64,000 nt of DNA from assembly GCF_003384035.1 (NCBI RefSeq), contig NZ_QQAK01000011.1:62001-126000 (forward strand). The letters are read 5' to 3'. Shown piece by piece: positions 8,753 to 18,105 of this stretch (positions within the stretch are counted from its first letter, which is position 1; every line of letters begins with the position of its first letter). The stretch is from Sporosarcina sp. BI001-red. Its GTDB lineage: Bacteria > Bacillota > Bacilli > Bacillales_A > Planococcaceae. The position numbers and the translations under genes are program-made. The notes under the pieces were generated by a model, which had not been told where the DNA came from, ran no database searches, and saw only the letters and a list, made by a program, of their open reading frames with translations.

Positions 8753-10699
8753 TTAACGAACAGTCAGCAACCCATTATGCAACTTAGCCGTGACGCCGAT
8801 GAGTGTTTCCGATAAATGATACGATTGGTCTCCCACAATGAGCACCGTTCCTGGATATGCAATTCCGATAACAATGGATCCTTCTTCTTTTGTGCGGACA
8901 ATCGTTTGGCCGCCTCGTTTCGAACCGCATTCACGAATAGATACATGACGGTCAGCAGCAAGCTCTCCACCTCGACAAACGCCTTCCGCCAGCAGATCCA
9001 ACTGGGCATGGACATTACATTGAGCAAGGCCATTCCCAGTGATTTCAATTGTTCCCGCACAATTCAATGTGCTGTTTACTGCATACGGAATACGTAAACG
9101 TCCAGTGGTTATTGCTGCTTTTGGAAGATGACGCGCTGCCATCTCTTCTGCTTTGGAAATTAGCTCTAGGAACTCTACTCCATCTCTCACACCTGGATTC
9201 ATCGTATTTACAAAAATACTGTACAGCGTTGTTTGTAACTCACTCCAGTCAGGATCTGTTGCAATCGGCTCTCTGCGCTGGGTGAATGTTTGAAGCTGTT
9301 CTTGAAAAGATGAGTACTTTTCACCAAACCCGATCCGGAACAGCTTTTTTAGTTCTTGTCCATCTAACGCTGACAATTCCACCTCACGGAATGCTCCAAT
9401 ATCTTGGATGAACGACCCAAGCTTGCTGAGTATAGGAAGCAAGGTTTCCAATTCAGCTGCATACTTCGCATCCGTTGTTAACTGTTGCCCAACTTCAATC
9501 GTCGAGGAAGAAACGTGGCCATTTGCATACACCGCTTTCTGCGCGTATACTTCAGCCTTACGTACCTCTCCTCCAATTTCAACAGCACCCGTCGCTTCTA
9601 AAAGACAGCCGTGGCTAACACTTCCTTTCACCGTAACATCACCATCAAAATGGATATTTCCGCTTGAAAAATTCACTTCTTCCATTTCTAATGAATCCGC
9701 GATATCTATAAAAATTACATTGTCTGTACGTTCTAAAATAAGATTTCCCGAACAATTTGCAAAGATATGGTTTCCCGTTTGCGTAACGTTCCTACCAAGA
9801 CGAATGGTAGCTGTTTGCCCGTCTTCTGCAATAATTTCATTACCGAACACGTCTTCCCCCGATTGACCAGGAATCGGAGGAAGGACAGCTGCCACAAGTT
9901 GACCATTCTGAACCAGTTGTACCGAGGTTTGTTCTCTGTAATTCACTTTCCCCTCATCCGCGAGTGTACTGCCATCTACATCGATTTGAACTTCAACGTC
10001 TCCATCAAGTCCAGGTTTCGGGAAAATCCCTCGTGCTACAATCGCTTCATAGGGTACAACCGTCTCACACGCTTCCCACAGCACCCGTTTGTCTAAAGGT
10101 GCACTGATACCCAATTGTGTGCAGGCATCTCGAATCATTCGTTGAGAACAATCATTTACAATCTCATGAATTTCTTCAGCCACAACCGTCAAATTGCGCT
10201 CATACTCCGTATTTTTTACAGTTCTTGTTACTTTTTTACCAGGCGATACCGTTAACAGCGCAAGCGCTCCCTGTTCTCGTACCGTAATGGACAATTGTGC
10301 ACGCGTCAGTTCGTCAATCGTTCGTATATGTACAATATCCGATTCCGAAATTCGGCGTCTCCCGTCTAGTTTCTCGCCATTTATAATTACAGATACACCA
10401 TTGCCCGCTTCAATTGTCGGGTATGATTTTGCAGATGCCTCATGCATCTCTATATGTCCGTCTCTAATCCTAAGGCCTGCTTGTCCAGTTTCCTCTGCAT
10501 GTAAATCTGAAGCAGGACCATTGAAACGAACAGGAGTCACTGTCACTTCCGCAAATCTAGACGCCCCTGTAAACCCGCTGGACTCCGCAGTTTTATTCAC
10601 TTGGATATGTACATCTGATAAATCAAGGCATAAGATATTAAGTGCTGTCTCAACAGCTTGTTCAACCGACTTTCCCCGCACTGTAATCGCTTTTCCCAT
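8753..10699 (-). CDS. DUF342/FapA family polymer-forming protein
   Basis: This 648-residue protein begins with a Jag-N-like domain (about 1-55, MGKAITVRGKSVEQAVETAL) seen at the start of some FapA (DUF342) proteins. A variable region follows, then a long segment rich in short beta repeats (about residues 240-415 and 545-645, e.g. GNIHFDGDVTVKGSV, VEIGGEVRKAEVYAQKAVYANGHV). These repeats suggest a right-handed beta-helix as in bactofilin-like scaffolds. The ATG at 10699 was chosen over GTG at 10711 because AGAGAGTGGG lies between or overlaps them. The cellular role is not established. It stands alone, followed by the NaiP-like gene on the same strand. Confidence 0.72.
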   Translation of the reverse strand: MGKAITVRGKSVEQAVETALNILCLDLSDVHIQVNKTAESSGFTGASRFAEVTVTPVRFNGPASDLHAEETGQAGLRIRDGHIEMHEASAKSYPTIEAGNGVSVIINGEKLDGRRRISESDIVHIRTIDELTRAQLSITVREQGALALLTVSPGKKVTRTVKNTEYERNLTVVAEEIHEIVNDCSQRMIRDACTQLGISAPLDKRVLWEACETVVPYEAIVARGIFPKPGLDGDVEVQIDVDGSTLADEGKVNYREQTSVQLVQNGQLVAAVLPPIPGQSGEDVFGNEIIAEDGQTATIRLGRNVTQTGNHIFANCSGNLILERTDNVIFIDIADSLEMEEVNFSSGNIHFDGDVTVKGSVSHGCLLEATGAVEIGGEVRKAEVYAQKAVYANGHVSSSTIEVGQQLTTDAKYAAELETLLPILSKLGSFIQDIGAFREVELSALDGQELKKLFRIGFGEKYSSFQEQLQTFTQRREPIATDPDWSELQTTLYSIFVNTMNPGVRDGVEFLELISKAEEMAARHLPKAAITTGRLRIPYAVNSTLNCAGTIEITGNGLAQCNVHAQLDLLAEGVCRGGELAADRHVSIRECGSKRGGQTIVRTKEEGSIVIGIAYPGTVLIVGDQSYHLSETLIGVTAKLHNGLLTVR

Positions 10700-10764
10700 A
10701 CCATTTCCCACTCTCTTTGTTCTAGTGCTTACGCTCTAATCTCAATTACTCTTTCACAGGATTA

Positions 10765-10908
10765 TCCGTTGATTGGAGCGGAAGGCGGCGACTCCGGAGG
10801 GATTAGCGAAGTTTGAAGACCCCGCAGAGAGCGAAGCGAGCGAAGCGAGCGAGGAGGCTGAAATCTAGCCCCTCGGAAAACGTCCGCCTGCAGCGCAAAT
10901 CAACACCG
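10765..10908 (-). repeat. Intergenic palindromic element, copy 1
   Basis: A 144-bp element whose reverse strand begins CGGTGTTGATTTGCGCTGCA and ends CTCCAATCAACGGA. Its ends are inverted (GTTGATT ... AATCAAC), and inside are conserved blocks TTTCCGAGGGGCT-like, GGGGTCTTCAA and CCCTCCGGAGTCGCC. A near-identical copy lies at 54211-54345, a diverged one at 47595-47721 and a deleted one at 46176-46221. No coding capacity. This copy also has a local expansion of the GCGAA/GCGAG motif around 10835-10855. Confidence 0.82.
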
Positions 10909-10958
10909 TTTAACCGATGCTTAAAGTGTAGCATAGCGTAGACTGCTCGGGCAGACAC

Positions 10959-10993
10959 AAAAGACCGATTCCACGTGTGGAATCGGTCTTTTT
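10959..10993. terminator. Bidirectional hairpin terminator
   Basis: AAAGACCGATTCCAC pairs perfectly with GTGGAATCGGTCTTT, with A and T runs on both sides, so it can stop transcription from either direction. It closes the siderophore-binding remnant on the minus strand. Confidence 0.85.
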
Positions 10994-11000
10994 CATGTAA

Positions 11001-11240
11001 TTATAGTCCTGCTTCAACCTCTTTAATCATTTCTTTCATCGACTTCAATCCGCCGCCAGAAAGGTACCAATATTCTCCGTCAAGATAAACAATTTTATCA
11101 TTTTTGAATGCATTTGTTTTCTTCACAACATCGTTTTCAATTGTCTTCTTAGCATTTGCGCCTTTACCAATTGCTGCATCGCGGTCAACTACGAAAAGAA
11201 TAGTAGGATTGGTTTCTAGAATACTTTCATCAGTTGTTTA
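11001..11240 (-). pseudogene. Truncated siderophore-binding protein (YclQ-like), C-terminal remnant
   Basis: The reverse strand encodes about 78 residues ending at TAA (11003-11001), including ETNPTILFVVDRDAAIGKG, IENDVVKKTNAFKNDKIVYL and YWYLSGGGLKSMKEMIKEVE. This is the recognisable C-terminal lobe of ferric-siderophore ABC substrate-binding proteins such as YclQ. The N-terminal lobe, lipobox and any start codon are missing, and an in-frame TAA lies immediately upstream. The break near 11240 abuts an unrelated short plus-strand reading frame end (YLLDWNDFVARMIGYP, stop at 11298), suggesting a deletion junction between two former genes. The terminator at 10959 is still intact. Confidence 0.8.
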
Positions 11241-11311
11241 TTTACTTGACTGGAATGACTTTGTAGCGAGAATGATTGGGTATCCAGAAAATACATAAGA
11301 GAAAACGAAAC

Positions 11312-11353
11312 AAAAAAGGTGAGGGGAAGCATATGCTTCCCCTCACCTTTTTT
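11312..11353. terminator. Bidirectional hairpin terminator
   Basis: AAAAAAGGTGAGGGGAAGC pairs perfectly with GCTTCCCCTCACCTTTTTT around the loop ATA. It serves the minus-strand lipoprotein gene and blocks readthrough from the left. Confidence 0.9.
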
Positions 11354-11394
11354 AGAGTAGACGCTAACAATTTTTCCGATTCATCTCGCTATTC

Positions 11395-12324
11395 TTATTC
11401 ACCCACTTTATTACCAGACATATCATACGCGTTGTTCCTCACTTCATCTGGGATAACAATTTTTTCTAATTCATTTATTTGGCTCATTTTCGCATTGATA
11501 CTTTGGATGACGACTGTGCGGTAGCCCGCTATGTCCATGATCGCATCCAGTTTCATGTCAAACGAATTCGTATAGTAGGTTTCTTTGTTAATGTGAAGTG
11601 TGAGCTCAATTTTTTTCACTTCAACATTTTCCATCGCCTCTTCATCTTCCAATTCTTGATTACCCATTGCAGTTTGGTCCATGAGTTCTTTCAAGAGTTC
11701 ACCAAATTTATCACCTGAGGCGGACAAGTTCAAAATATATTCGTCTCCTTGTTCTTCAAGTGTAAATTCTTGCGTAAAGTCTTTGAACACTTCCAAGTCC
11801 ATCATTGCATTGGAACTGTCCATTCCAGCTAGAACTTCATCGTGCATTTCAGCAGGAACAAGAATCCAGTCGCCTTCTAATTCCTGCGTCTGAATGTACA
11901 GTTCGTCTCCTTCTCCATACATCTCCATATCCATTGCGCCCTCAGCATCCCCTTTTACTGTCATCCGCTGATGAAGAGACATCGGCTCTGTTACCATATC
12001 CATCGTCATATCAATATCATTTTTCATACTCAAATTCTCTTCGCCAGTTGTCTGCATGTTTTGTTGAATTGCAAAATCCGCATGCATACTTTTAATGGAT
12101 TCCGAGGTTTCCAACGACTTTTGATAAACATCTTGAGCGGTAAGTTCTGTTTTTTCTACTTCTTTACTTCCTTCTTTTCCGTTACCTTTAGTGTCTGTAG
12201 TGTCTGTGCCTGCCCCTGTGTCTGTATTTGTATCCGCCTCTGCATTCGGTTCTTCACCTGACCCACACGCTCCAAGTGCTAGCACGAGTAAGCCTGCTGC
12301 AATCCCTTTTGTCCACTTTTTCAT
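11395..12324 (-). CDS. DUF6612-like surface lipoprotein
   Basis: A 309-residue lipoprotein: signal peptide with lipobox LALGAC (Cys about residue 20). An Asp/Thr/Glu-rich linker follows (about 22-60, TNTDTGAGTDTTDT), then a globular domain beginning LTAQDVYQKSLETSESIKSMHADFAI. The domain has the LolA/LppX-like character of DUF6612 proteins, which are anchored outside the membrane and may carry lipid-like ligands; that function is inference. The ATG has AAGGAGAAG upstream. Monocistronic, between a strong terminator and the divergent ABC exporter. Confidence 0.7.
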   Translation of the reverse strand: MKKWTKGIAAGLLVLALGACGSGEEPNAEADTNTDTGAGTDTTDTKGNGKEGSKEVEKTELTAQDVYQKSLETSESIKSMHADFAIQQNMQTTGEENLSMKNDIDMTMDMVTEPMSLHQRMTVKGDAEGAMDMEMYGEGDELYIQTQELEGDWILVPAEMHDEVLAGMDSSNAMMDLEVFKDFTQEFTLEEQGDEYILNLSASGDKFGELLKELMDQTAMGNQELEDEEAMENVEVKKIELTLHINKETYYTNSFDMKLDAIMDIAGYRTVVIQSINAKMSQINELEKIVIPDEVRNNAYDMSGNKVGE

Positions 12325-12543
12325 GAAATCTTCTCCTTTTTATGAAACTTTATTTCATATTAGTCTACGACAGCAAATACGTTTGGTTCCACTATATTTC
12401 TAAAAAATCTGAAAATCCTCCTTTTTGTCTATACCCTATATTCCTAACAAAAGTCCTGCATTGTAGAATATTCCAAGAGTTATGTCGAACTTTCTGATTA
12501 AACCGTGTATACTATCACTAAACTTGTAAAAAGGACGGGTATG

Positions 12544-14262
12544 ATGCTAAAGCAATTTTTCTCCTATTATAAACCGCATAAAAGACTGTTCATGATTGAC
12601 TTCTCCAGTGCTGTATTTGTGGCCTTACTCGAACTAGCATTTCCACTCGCCGTCCGGGGGTTCATTGACAAACTCTTGCCTAGTGGCGAATGGGGACAGA
12701 TTACTACTATTAGTATTCTGTTACTCGTCATTTATCTATTTAGTACGTTCCTTCAATACATCGTTAGTTACCTTGGGCACAAACTCGGCATTAATATTGA
12801 AACGGACATGCGCGAAAAACTATTCAATCATGTCCAAAAACAGTCTTTCCGATTTTTTGACAATACGAAAACTGGGCATATCATGACGCGGATCACGACG
12901 GATCTTTTTGACATCGGAGAGCTTGCCCACCACGGACCTGAAGATGCGTTCATTGCAGTTATGACCATTGTAGGAGCATTCATTCTGATGTACTCCATCA
13001 ATCCAGAACTCGCTCTTATTGCAATCGTTATGGTCCCTTTCCTGATTGTCCTCGTTGCTTTCTGTAACAAAGCCATGAATTCCGCTTGGCTCAATATGTA
13101 CGGGAAAATTGCAGAAGTGAATGGACGCGTAGAAGACTCAGTCTCAGGATCACGTGTCGTAAAATCATTTACAAATGAAAACTTCGAATTGGCACGTTTT
13201 CAGAAAGACAACGGTAACTTCCGACTTGCCAAATTAGTTGCATATAACGTAATGGCTTGGACGACTTCTTCTATTTACATGATGACACGTCTTGTGACAC
13301 TTGTTATTTTAGTCGTTGGCGCTTGGTTCACCATCCAAGATAAGCTTTCTATTGGTGAACTGGTCAGTTTCATATTGTTCGTCAATATCCTCATTAAACC
13401 GATTGATAAAATTAGTGCATTGCTAGAACTTTATCCAAAAGGGATGGCTGGATTCAGCCGTTTCCAGGACTTACTCAACCAAGATCCTGAAATCATCGAT
13501 ACCCCCGATGCGATTGACGTCGCGCACTTAAATGGAGACATCACACTTTCCGACGTCACGTTTGGTTACGACGGAGGAAAGCCGGTACTCAACAATCTGA
13601 GCTTGTCGATACAATCTGGACAAACCATTGCGTTTGTAGGACCTTCAGGCGCTGGGAAAACGACGATTTGTTCATTGATCCCTCGTTTTTACGATGTGGA
13701 TGAAGGTCAAATCACAATCGATGGAATGGATATTCGCAATATGAGTCAACGTTCGTTGCGCCGTCAAATCGGTATCGTCCAACAAGATGTTTTCCTATTC
13801 ACAGGTACTGTTAAAGAAAACATTGCTTACGGAGATCTGAATGCTCCAGATGAAGCGATCTATGAAGCCGCCAAGCGTGCTCATTTAGAAGACTTCATCG
13901 CTAATCTTCCTGATGGCTACGAAACACAAATTGGTGAACGTGGGTTGAAATTGTCTGGTGGACAAAAACAACGTCTTGCCATTGCACGGATGTTCTTAAA
14001 AAATCCACCGATTCTAATTTTGGATGAAGCCACTTCTGCTCTCGATACTGAGACAGAGCGTATTATTCAAGAATCCCTTACAGAGCTCTCTGAGAATCGA
14101 ACGACGCTCGTCATCGCCCATAGACTTGCAACCATACGCGATGCAGATCGTGTCGTTGTTGTGACAACCGAAGGGATTGCTGAAGATGGCGGGTATGCTG
14201 AACTCGTTGCGCAGAATGGCATTTTTTCGAAGTTACACGCAAATCAGTTTCAACAGGTTTAA
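12544..14262 (+). CDS. ABC exporter, fused membrane and ATPase domains (multidrug/lipid type)
   Basis: A homodimeric-type ABC exporter of about 572 residues. The six-segment membrane domain (about 1-300) starts FSYYKPHKRLFMIDF, and the ATPase has Walker A GPSGAGKTT, Q-loop QQDVFLF, signature LSGGQKQR, Walker B ILILDEATSALD and switch IAHRLAT. The substrate is not predictable; it resembles YfiB/YfiC and MsbA-like pumps. The start is taken at the second of two tandem ATGs (12541, 12544) because AAGGA at 12531 is eight bases away. A GTG at 12505 overlaps the likely -10 TATACT and is not the start. Confidence 0.87.
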   Translation: MLKQFFSYYKPHKRLFMIDFSSAVFVALLELAFPLAVRGFIDKLLPSGEWGQITTISILLLVIYLFSTFLQYIVSYLGHKLGINIETDMREKLFNHVQKQSFRFFDNTKTGHIMTRITTDLFDIGELAHHGPEDAFIAVMTIVGAFILMYSINPELALIAIVMVPFLIVLVAFCNKAMNSAWLNMYGKIAEVNGRVEDSVSGSRVVKSFTNENFELARFQKDNGNFRLAKLVAYNVMAWTTSSIYMMTRLVTLVILVVGAWFTIQDKLSIGELVSFILFVNILIKPIDKISALLELYPKGMAGFSRFQDLLNQDPEIIDTPDAIDVAHLNGDITLSDVTFGYDGGKPVLNNLSLSIQSGQTIAFVGPSGAGKTTICSLIPRFYDVDEGQITIDGMDIRNMSQRSLRRQIGIVQQDVFLFTGTVKENIAYGDLNAPDEAIYEAAKRAHLEDFIANLPDGYETQIGERGLKLSGGQKQRLAIARMFLKNPPILILDEATSALDTETERIIQESLTELSENRTTLVIAHRLATIRDADRVVVVTTEGIAEDGGYAELVAQNGIFSKLHANQFQQV

Positions 14263-14318
14263 AAAAGTTGTGAGCGGGCATACTATTACTATCCCACCCC
14301 CTTTCTCTTATAGAAATT

Positions 14319-14356
14319 AAAGAACGGCACTGCCAATACTGGCGGTGCCGTTCTTT
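14319..14356. terminator. Convergent terminator between ABC exporter and hflX
   Basis: AAAGAACGGCAC pairs with GTGCCGTTCTTT around TGCCAATACTGGCG, with T and A runs on either side, so it serves both converging genes. Confidence 0.88.
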
Positions 14357-14361
14357 TTCGG

Positions 14362-15645
14362 TTAATGACTGACTATGAATTCCTCAAGTTTCTTCCGTTC
14401 ACGCTCGTCCATCTCTACAACCATCAAAGTACCATCTTCTTCGTACTCTGTCGATTTCACTTGCGTCTCCTCGTTCAAATAGGAAACCAAATCTCCACGG
14501 TCAAATGGTATGAGTAGTTTACACGTAATATGTTTTTGATAGACTTTTTGCTCGATGAGGGTCACTAACTCATCAATTCCTGAACCAGTCTTTGCTGAAA
14601 GCCAAATCTGGTCATCTTGTACGCGTGGAAACTCCACCTCATTTGCCAGATCCGCTTTGTTGTATACGTATAGCGTTGGGATATCTTCCACACCGACTTC
14701 TTGAAGTGTTTTGTTCGTGATGTCAATCATATGGCGGTACTCTGGATTTGAAACGTCTACCACATGCAATAACAAATCTGCTTCACGAGCTTCCTCCAAT
14801 GTAGAACGGAACGCTTTCACAAGATGGTGAGGAAGTTTGGCAACAAAACCAACAGTGTCAGTTAGGATGAACGGCTTACGGTCAACCAATGTCACGTTTC
14901 GGACTGACGTGTCGAGTGTCGCAAATAACATATCTTTCTCCATCACAGTCTTCGCATCGTCACCATTGGCTTCAGAAAGAATTCTGTTCATCAACGTGGA
15001 TTTACCAGCATTCGTATAGCCTACAATTGAAACAACTGGTGTTCCACTCCGTTTTCTTTGTTTTCGCTGAACATCCCGCTGTTGCTTCATTCCTTCTAAT
15101 TCTTTCCGTAACTTCGCAATCTGTTCTTCAATTTTACGACGGTCGAGCTCTAATTTCGTCTCACCGGCACCTTTGTTTTGGAAGCCTCCGCCAGTGCCCC
15201 CACCTTGGCGACCAAGGGATGCCCGTAATCCGACAAGCCTTGGCAATGTATATTGAAGTTCTGCAAGTTCAACTTGCATGCGTGCTTCGTGGGTTCGGGC
15301 TCTTCGTGCGAATATGTCCAAGATAAGCATCGTCCGGTCAATGATTTTCACTTCTAGATCGCGTTCCAGGTTCCGTAACTGTGAAGGAGACAGCTCATCG
15401 TTAAAAATGATTAAGTTTGCTCCTGCTTCATCTGCAAATAGTCTTACTTCATCAATCTTTCCTTTTCCGATATAGCCTGTCGGATGCTTACGCTCTAATT
15501 TTTGAACGACACTTCCGACAACTTTCACCCCTACAGCAGATGCCAGATTGCCAAGTTCCTCTAGCTCGTATTCAAAATGATTATCATTTTGCTCTTCTAC
15601 CCCAACAAGTATCGCGGTTTCTTTTAGTAGTTCCATTTCATCCAT
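14362..15645 (-). CDS. hflX: GTPase HflX
   Basis: HflX is a ribosome-binding GTPase that splits stalled or hibernating ribosomes under stress. The 427-residue protein has the N-terminal HflX domain (IDRTMLILDIFARRARTHEA and the glycine-rich LGRQGGGTGGGFQNKGAGE) and a coiled linker. The GTPase domain has G1 GYTNAGKST, G3 DTVGF and G4 NKAD. Length is typical. ATG at 15645 has GAGAAGGTG upstream. The downstream convergent terminator suggests the hflX transcript ends at 14319. The VOC-family gene lies directly upstream, 30 bp away, so the two may be co-transcribed. Confidence 0.95.
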   Translation of the reverse strand: MDEMELLKETAILVGVEEQNDNHFEYELEELGNLASAVGVKVVGSVVQKLERKHPTGYIGKGKIDEVRLFADEAGANLIIFNDELSPSQLRNLERDLEVKIIDRTMLILDIFARRARTHEARMQVELAELQYTLPRLVGLRASLGRQGGGTGGGFQNKGAGETKLELDRRKIEEQIAKLRKELEGMKQQRDVQRKQRKRSGTPVVSIVGYTNAGKSTLMNRILSEANGDDAKTVMEKDMLFATLDTSVRNVTLVDRKPFILTDTVGFVAKLPHHLVKAFRSTLEEAREADLLLHVVDVSNPEYRHMIDITNKTLQEVGVEDIPTLYVYNKADLANEVEFPRVQDDQIWLSAKTGSGIDELVTLIEQKVYQKHITCKLLIPFDRGDLVSYLNEETQVKSTEYEEDGTLMVVEMDERERKKLEEFIVSH

Positions 15646-15675
15646 TCAAACACCTTCTCCCAATCATTTACCTTA

Positions 15676-16362
15676 TTATTCAGCTTGCCCCGTCACAACA
15701 GCAAGCATACGGTTCGGTTCATCCGGATTTTTAACAAAACGCAATCTTACATCATTCAGCATAAGACTTTCCGCGTTTTCGGGTTGTACGCCGAGAATTC
15801 TAGTCCAACGCTCAAGCGTCCTTTTAGGACTTTCAGTAACCAAAACACATTCGGAGATTCGTTCAGTCTCACTTTCGTCTGTGATTGTACCTTCTTTACG
15901 TAATACATCTCGACGGCTCTCTTCACTTTCTTCCCATTGAATAAAAAACGGGAAAGGAAGATCAGTTAGATCCTCATCATGAATAAACAGCATTTTCCAT
16001 TTCTTTAGTGTTCCCGAAGAGGTAAGACGAGAGGCATCGAGTACACCAGAAGTTTGCATTCCCGCTTTTTCTAGTTTTCTGTTAAGTGCCTGAATATCTT
16101 CAGTTGATACACATAATGTACCCCATCCCTCTCCAGAAGCACTTAAGTCGTGTTTCAACTGAATAACTAGAGGGTGCGATGAATCCTCTGCCACATCATC
16201 CTGTTCAATCGCCAGCCATTCGATATAGGCATTTTGTAGATACTTCAGCGCATTGTACGTCCCCCAATTTTCGTGTCTGCCACCTACGAATGCACCTGCA
16301 TTTTGAGCAGCGATTTCATCAGGCGTACGCTCAGTGAACCAAACTGCATGATCGAGTTTCAT
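15676..16362 (-). CDS. Glyoxalase-like (VOC superfamily) protein
   Basis: A 228-residue protein beginning KLDHAVWFTERTPDEI, with GGRHENWGTYNAL and YIEWLAI near residues 28-50. This matches the glyoxalase-like (Glyoxalase_3) group of the vicinal-oxygen-chelate superfamily, which has two beta-alpha-beta-beta-beta halves. No substrate is known for these Bacillales proteins. The start at 16362 is fixed by AAAGGAGGAG upstream; a longer reading frame to 16428 runs into the putP terminator. It likely shares a transcript with hflX, 30 bp downstream. Confidence 0.72.
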   Translation of the reverse strand: MKLDHAVWFTERTPDEIAAQNAGAFVGGRHENWGTYNALKYLQNAYIEWLAIEQDDVAEDSSHPLVIQLKHDLSASGEGWGTLCVSTEDIQALNRKLEKAGMQTSGVLDASRLTSSGTLKKWKMLFIHDEDLTDLPFPFFIQWEESEESRRDVLRKEGTITDESETERISECVLVTESPKRTLERWTRILGVQPENAESLMLNDVRLRFVKNPDEPNRMLAVVTGQAE

Positions 16363-16413
16363 AACCACTCCTCCTTTACTAGCTATCATACCGCACCAAC
16401 AAAAAGAATCCAT

Positions 16414-16448
16414 GAAAAAGCCGCCCACTCTAGACGAGGGACGGCTTA
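16414..16448 (-). terminator. Terminator of putP
   Basis: On the minus strand AAGCCGTCCC pairs with GGGCGGCTT across an 11-base loop, followed by TTTTTC. It lies just after the putP stop codon. Confidence 0.8.
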
Positions 16449-16452
16449 CTTA

Positions 16453-17937
16453 TTATCGATCGCGCTTCAAAACTTCCAGTGACTCTGCAAATTCTCGTTC
16501 GATTTCTTTGTTTTCTTTATATGTTGCAAGACTAACAAAATACGTGACAAGTAAACAAACTATGAAACCAGGGATGATTTCATACAAAGTGTTTGATAGT
16601 GCTGGAATGTTCCCCCATACGCCGACAACGATTGCACCTGCAACCATTCCAAATAGCGCGCCTTTAGCAGTCAGTTTGCGCCAGTAAAGAGACAAGAGAA
16701 TAATCGGTCCGAATGCCCCACCGAAACCAGCCCAAGCGAATGAAACTAGTTTTAAGATGGACTCATTATTCGGCCAAGCAAGCAACATCGCAATAAGTGA
16801 TACGACTAGAACTGCCATACGCCCTAGGAATACGTATTGCTTATCCGTACCATCTGTCTTGTAAACCGTCTTATATAAGTCTTCAATCAACGCTGAAGAC
16901 GTAACGATAAGTTGTGACGAAATTGTACTCATAACTGCTGCAAGAACTGCCGCAAGCATGATTCCTGCAATGAATGGGTGGAAAATAATTTGACCCAGTG
17001 CAATGAAAATTGTTTCTGAGTCTACTAACTCTGCTCCAGGATTCTGTTGGTAATAAGCAATCCCGACGAGTGCTGTTGCGACTGCACCAAGTAAGCTTAA
17101 AATCATCCAGCTAATCCCGATGCGTCGAGCGCTTTTCGTTTCTTTCACCGATTTAATCGCCATGAAACGTACGATAATATGCGGTTGACCGAAATATCCG
17201 AGTCCCCATGCAACCGATGATATGACACCGAGAAGAGTGGCTCCTTTTACAAGACTGAGCATATCCGGATTGACTGCACGGATTGACTCAGCAGTTTCAG
17301 GAATTCCACCTGTTACAAACACTGCAACTACTGGAACTAGAATGAGTGCCAAGAACATGATCAGACCCTGTACGAAGTCTGTATAACTTACAGCGAGGAA
17401 CCCTCCGAACAATGTGTATCCTACAACGACGACAGATACAATGATCAGTCCAACGTGATAATCCAATCCGAATGAGCTGAGGAAGAACTTACCGCCTGCA
17501 ACCATTCCAGAAGATACGTAAAATGTAAAGAAAATTAGAATAATTAGTCCGGAAGCAATTCTCAATAGTCTCGATTTATCCTTCAATCGGTTTTCAAGAA
17601 AACTTGGAATCGTGATTGAATCGTTTGTGACTTGGGTATATACACGTAGACGTGGTGCTACAAAGTACCAGTTCAGGTAAGCTCCGGTTGTTAAACCGAT
17701 TGCAATCCAAATCTCTGGCAATCCTTTGTCAAAGATTGCACCCGGCAATCCGAGTAGTAGCCATCCTGACATATCAGCAGCTCCGGCACTGAGCGCGGTA
17801 ACTGCCGGTCCGAGTGAACGACCACCGAGCATGTAGTCTGTTAAGTTAGATGTACGGCGGAACGCGTACCAACCTATGAATACCATTGCCGCCATATAAA
17901 GCACAATCGAAATCAGTTTGTAACCATCAGCTGACAT
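16453..17937 (-). CDS. putP: Sodium/proline symporter PutP
   Basis: A 494-residue, 13-segment member of the sodium:solute symporter family, importing proline with Na+. Characteristic stretches are DYMLGGRSLGPAVTALSAGAADMSGWLLLGLPG near residues 33-65, SYTDFVQG, and GYFGQPHIIVRFMAIKS, all diagnostic of PutP. Length matches OpuE/PutP of Bacillus. ATG at 17937 has AAAGGGGGA upstream. The leader carries a catabolite-response-element-like palindrome. It is divergent from guaD. OpuE (osmoprotection) and PutP (catabolism) cannot be told apart by sequence alone; no putBC genes are nearby. Confidence 0.9.
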   Translation of the reverse strand: MSADGYKLISIVLYMAAMVFIGWYAFRRTSNLTDYMLGGRSLGPAVTALSAGAADMSGWLLLGLPGAIFDKGLPEIWIAIGLTTGAYLNWYFVAPRLRVYTQVTNDSITIPSFLENRLKDKSRLLRIASGLIILIFFTFYVSSGMVAGGKFFLSSFGLDYHVGLIIVSVVVVGYTLFGGFLAVSYTDFVQGLIMFLALILVPVVAVFVTGGIPETAESIRAVNPDMLSLVKGATLLGVISSVAWGLGYFGQPHIIVRFMAIKSVKETKSARRIGISWMILSLLGAVATALVGIAYYQQNPGAELVDSETIFIALGQIIFHPFIAGIMLAAVLAAVMSTISSQLIVTSSALIEDLYKTVYKTDGTDKQYVFLGRMAVLVVSLIAMLLAWPNNESILKLVSFAWAGFGGAFGPIILLSLYWRKLTAKGALFGMVAGAIVVGVWGNIPALSNTLYEIIPGFIVCLLVTYFVSLATYKENKEIEREFAESLEVLKRDR

Positions 17938-17978
17938 AGTTCATATCCCCCTTTTATCTTTTGTTATTTTGTAGATGA

Positions 17979-17993
17979 CCGTAAACGTTTCCA
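17979..17993. promoter_or_regulatory. cre-like (CcpA) site upstream of putP
   Basis: The sequence CCGTAAACGTTTCCA matches the CcpA consensus WTGNAANCGNWNNCW at 13 of 15 positions and is centred on AAACGTTT. It lies about 45-60 bp upstream of the putP start, a usual place for carbon catabolite repression. By inference only. Confidence 0.4.
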
Positions 17994-18105
17994 TTATCTT
18001 ATGCAAGCCCGGTCAAATTCATTATAGGCAAGTTAGTGGCGATGTGCCATACCTATTTCGATTTATTTCCCGGGAAATTGCTACTATTCGACAGGAGGAA
18101 TTCAA

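Noticed and set aside
10835-10860. Local GCGAA/GCGAG repeat as a separate tandem repeat
   Set aside because: It is an expansion inside copy 1 of the longer palindromic element and has too few units to be listed alone.
11104-11298. 64-residue plus-strand open frame
   Set aside because: Most of it is antisense to the YclQ-like remnant; only the last 20 codons look like a former gene end, so it is treated as a junction fragment.
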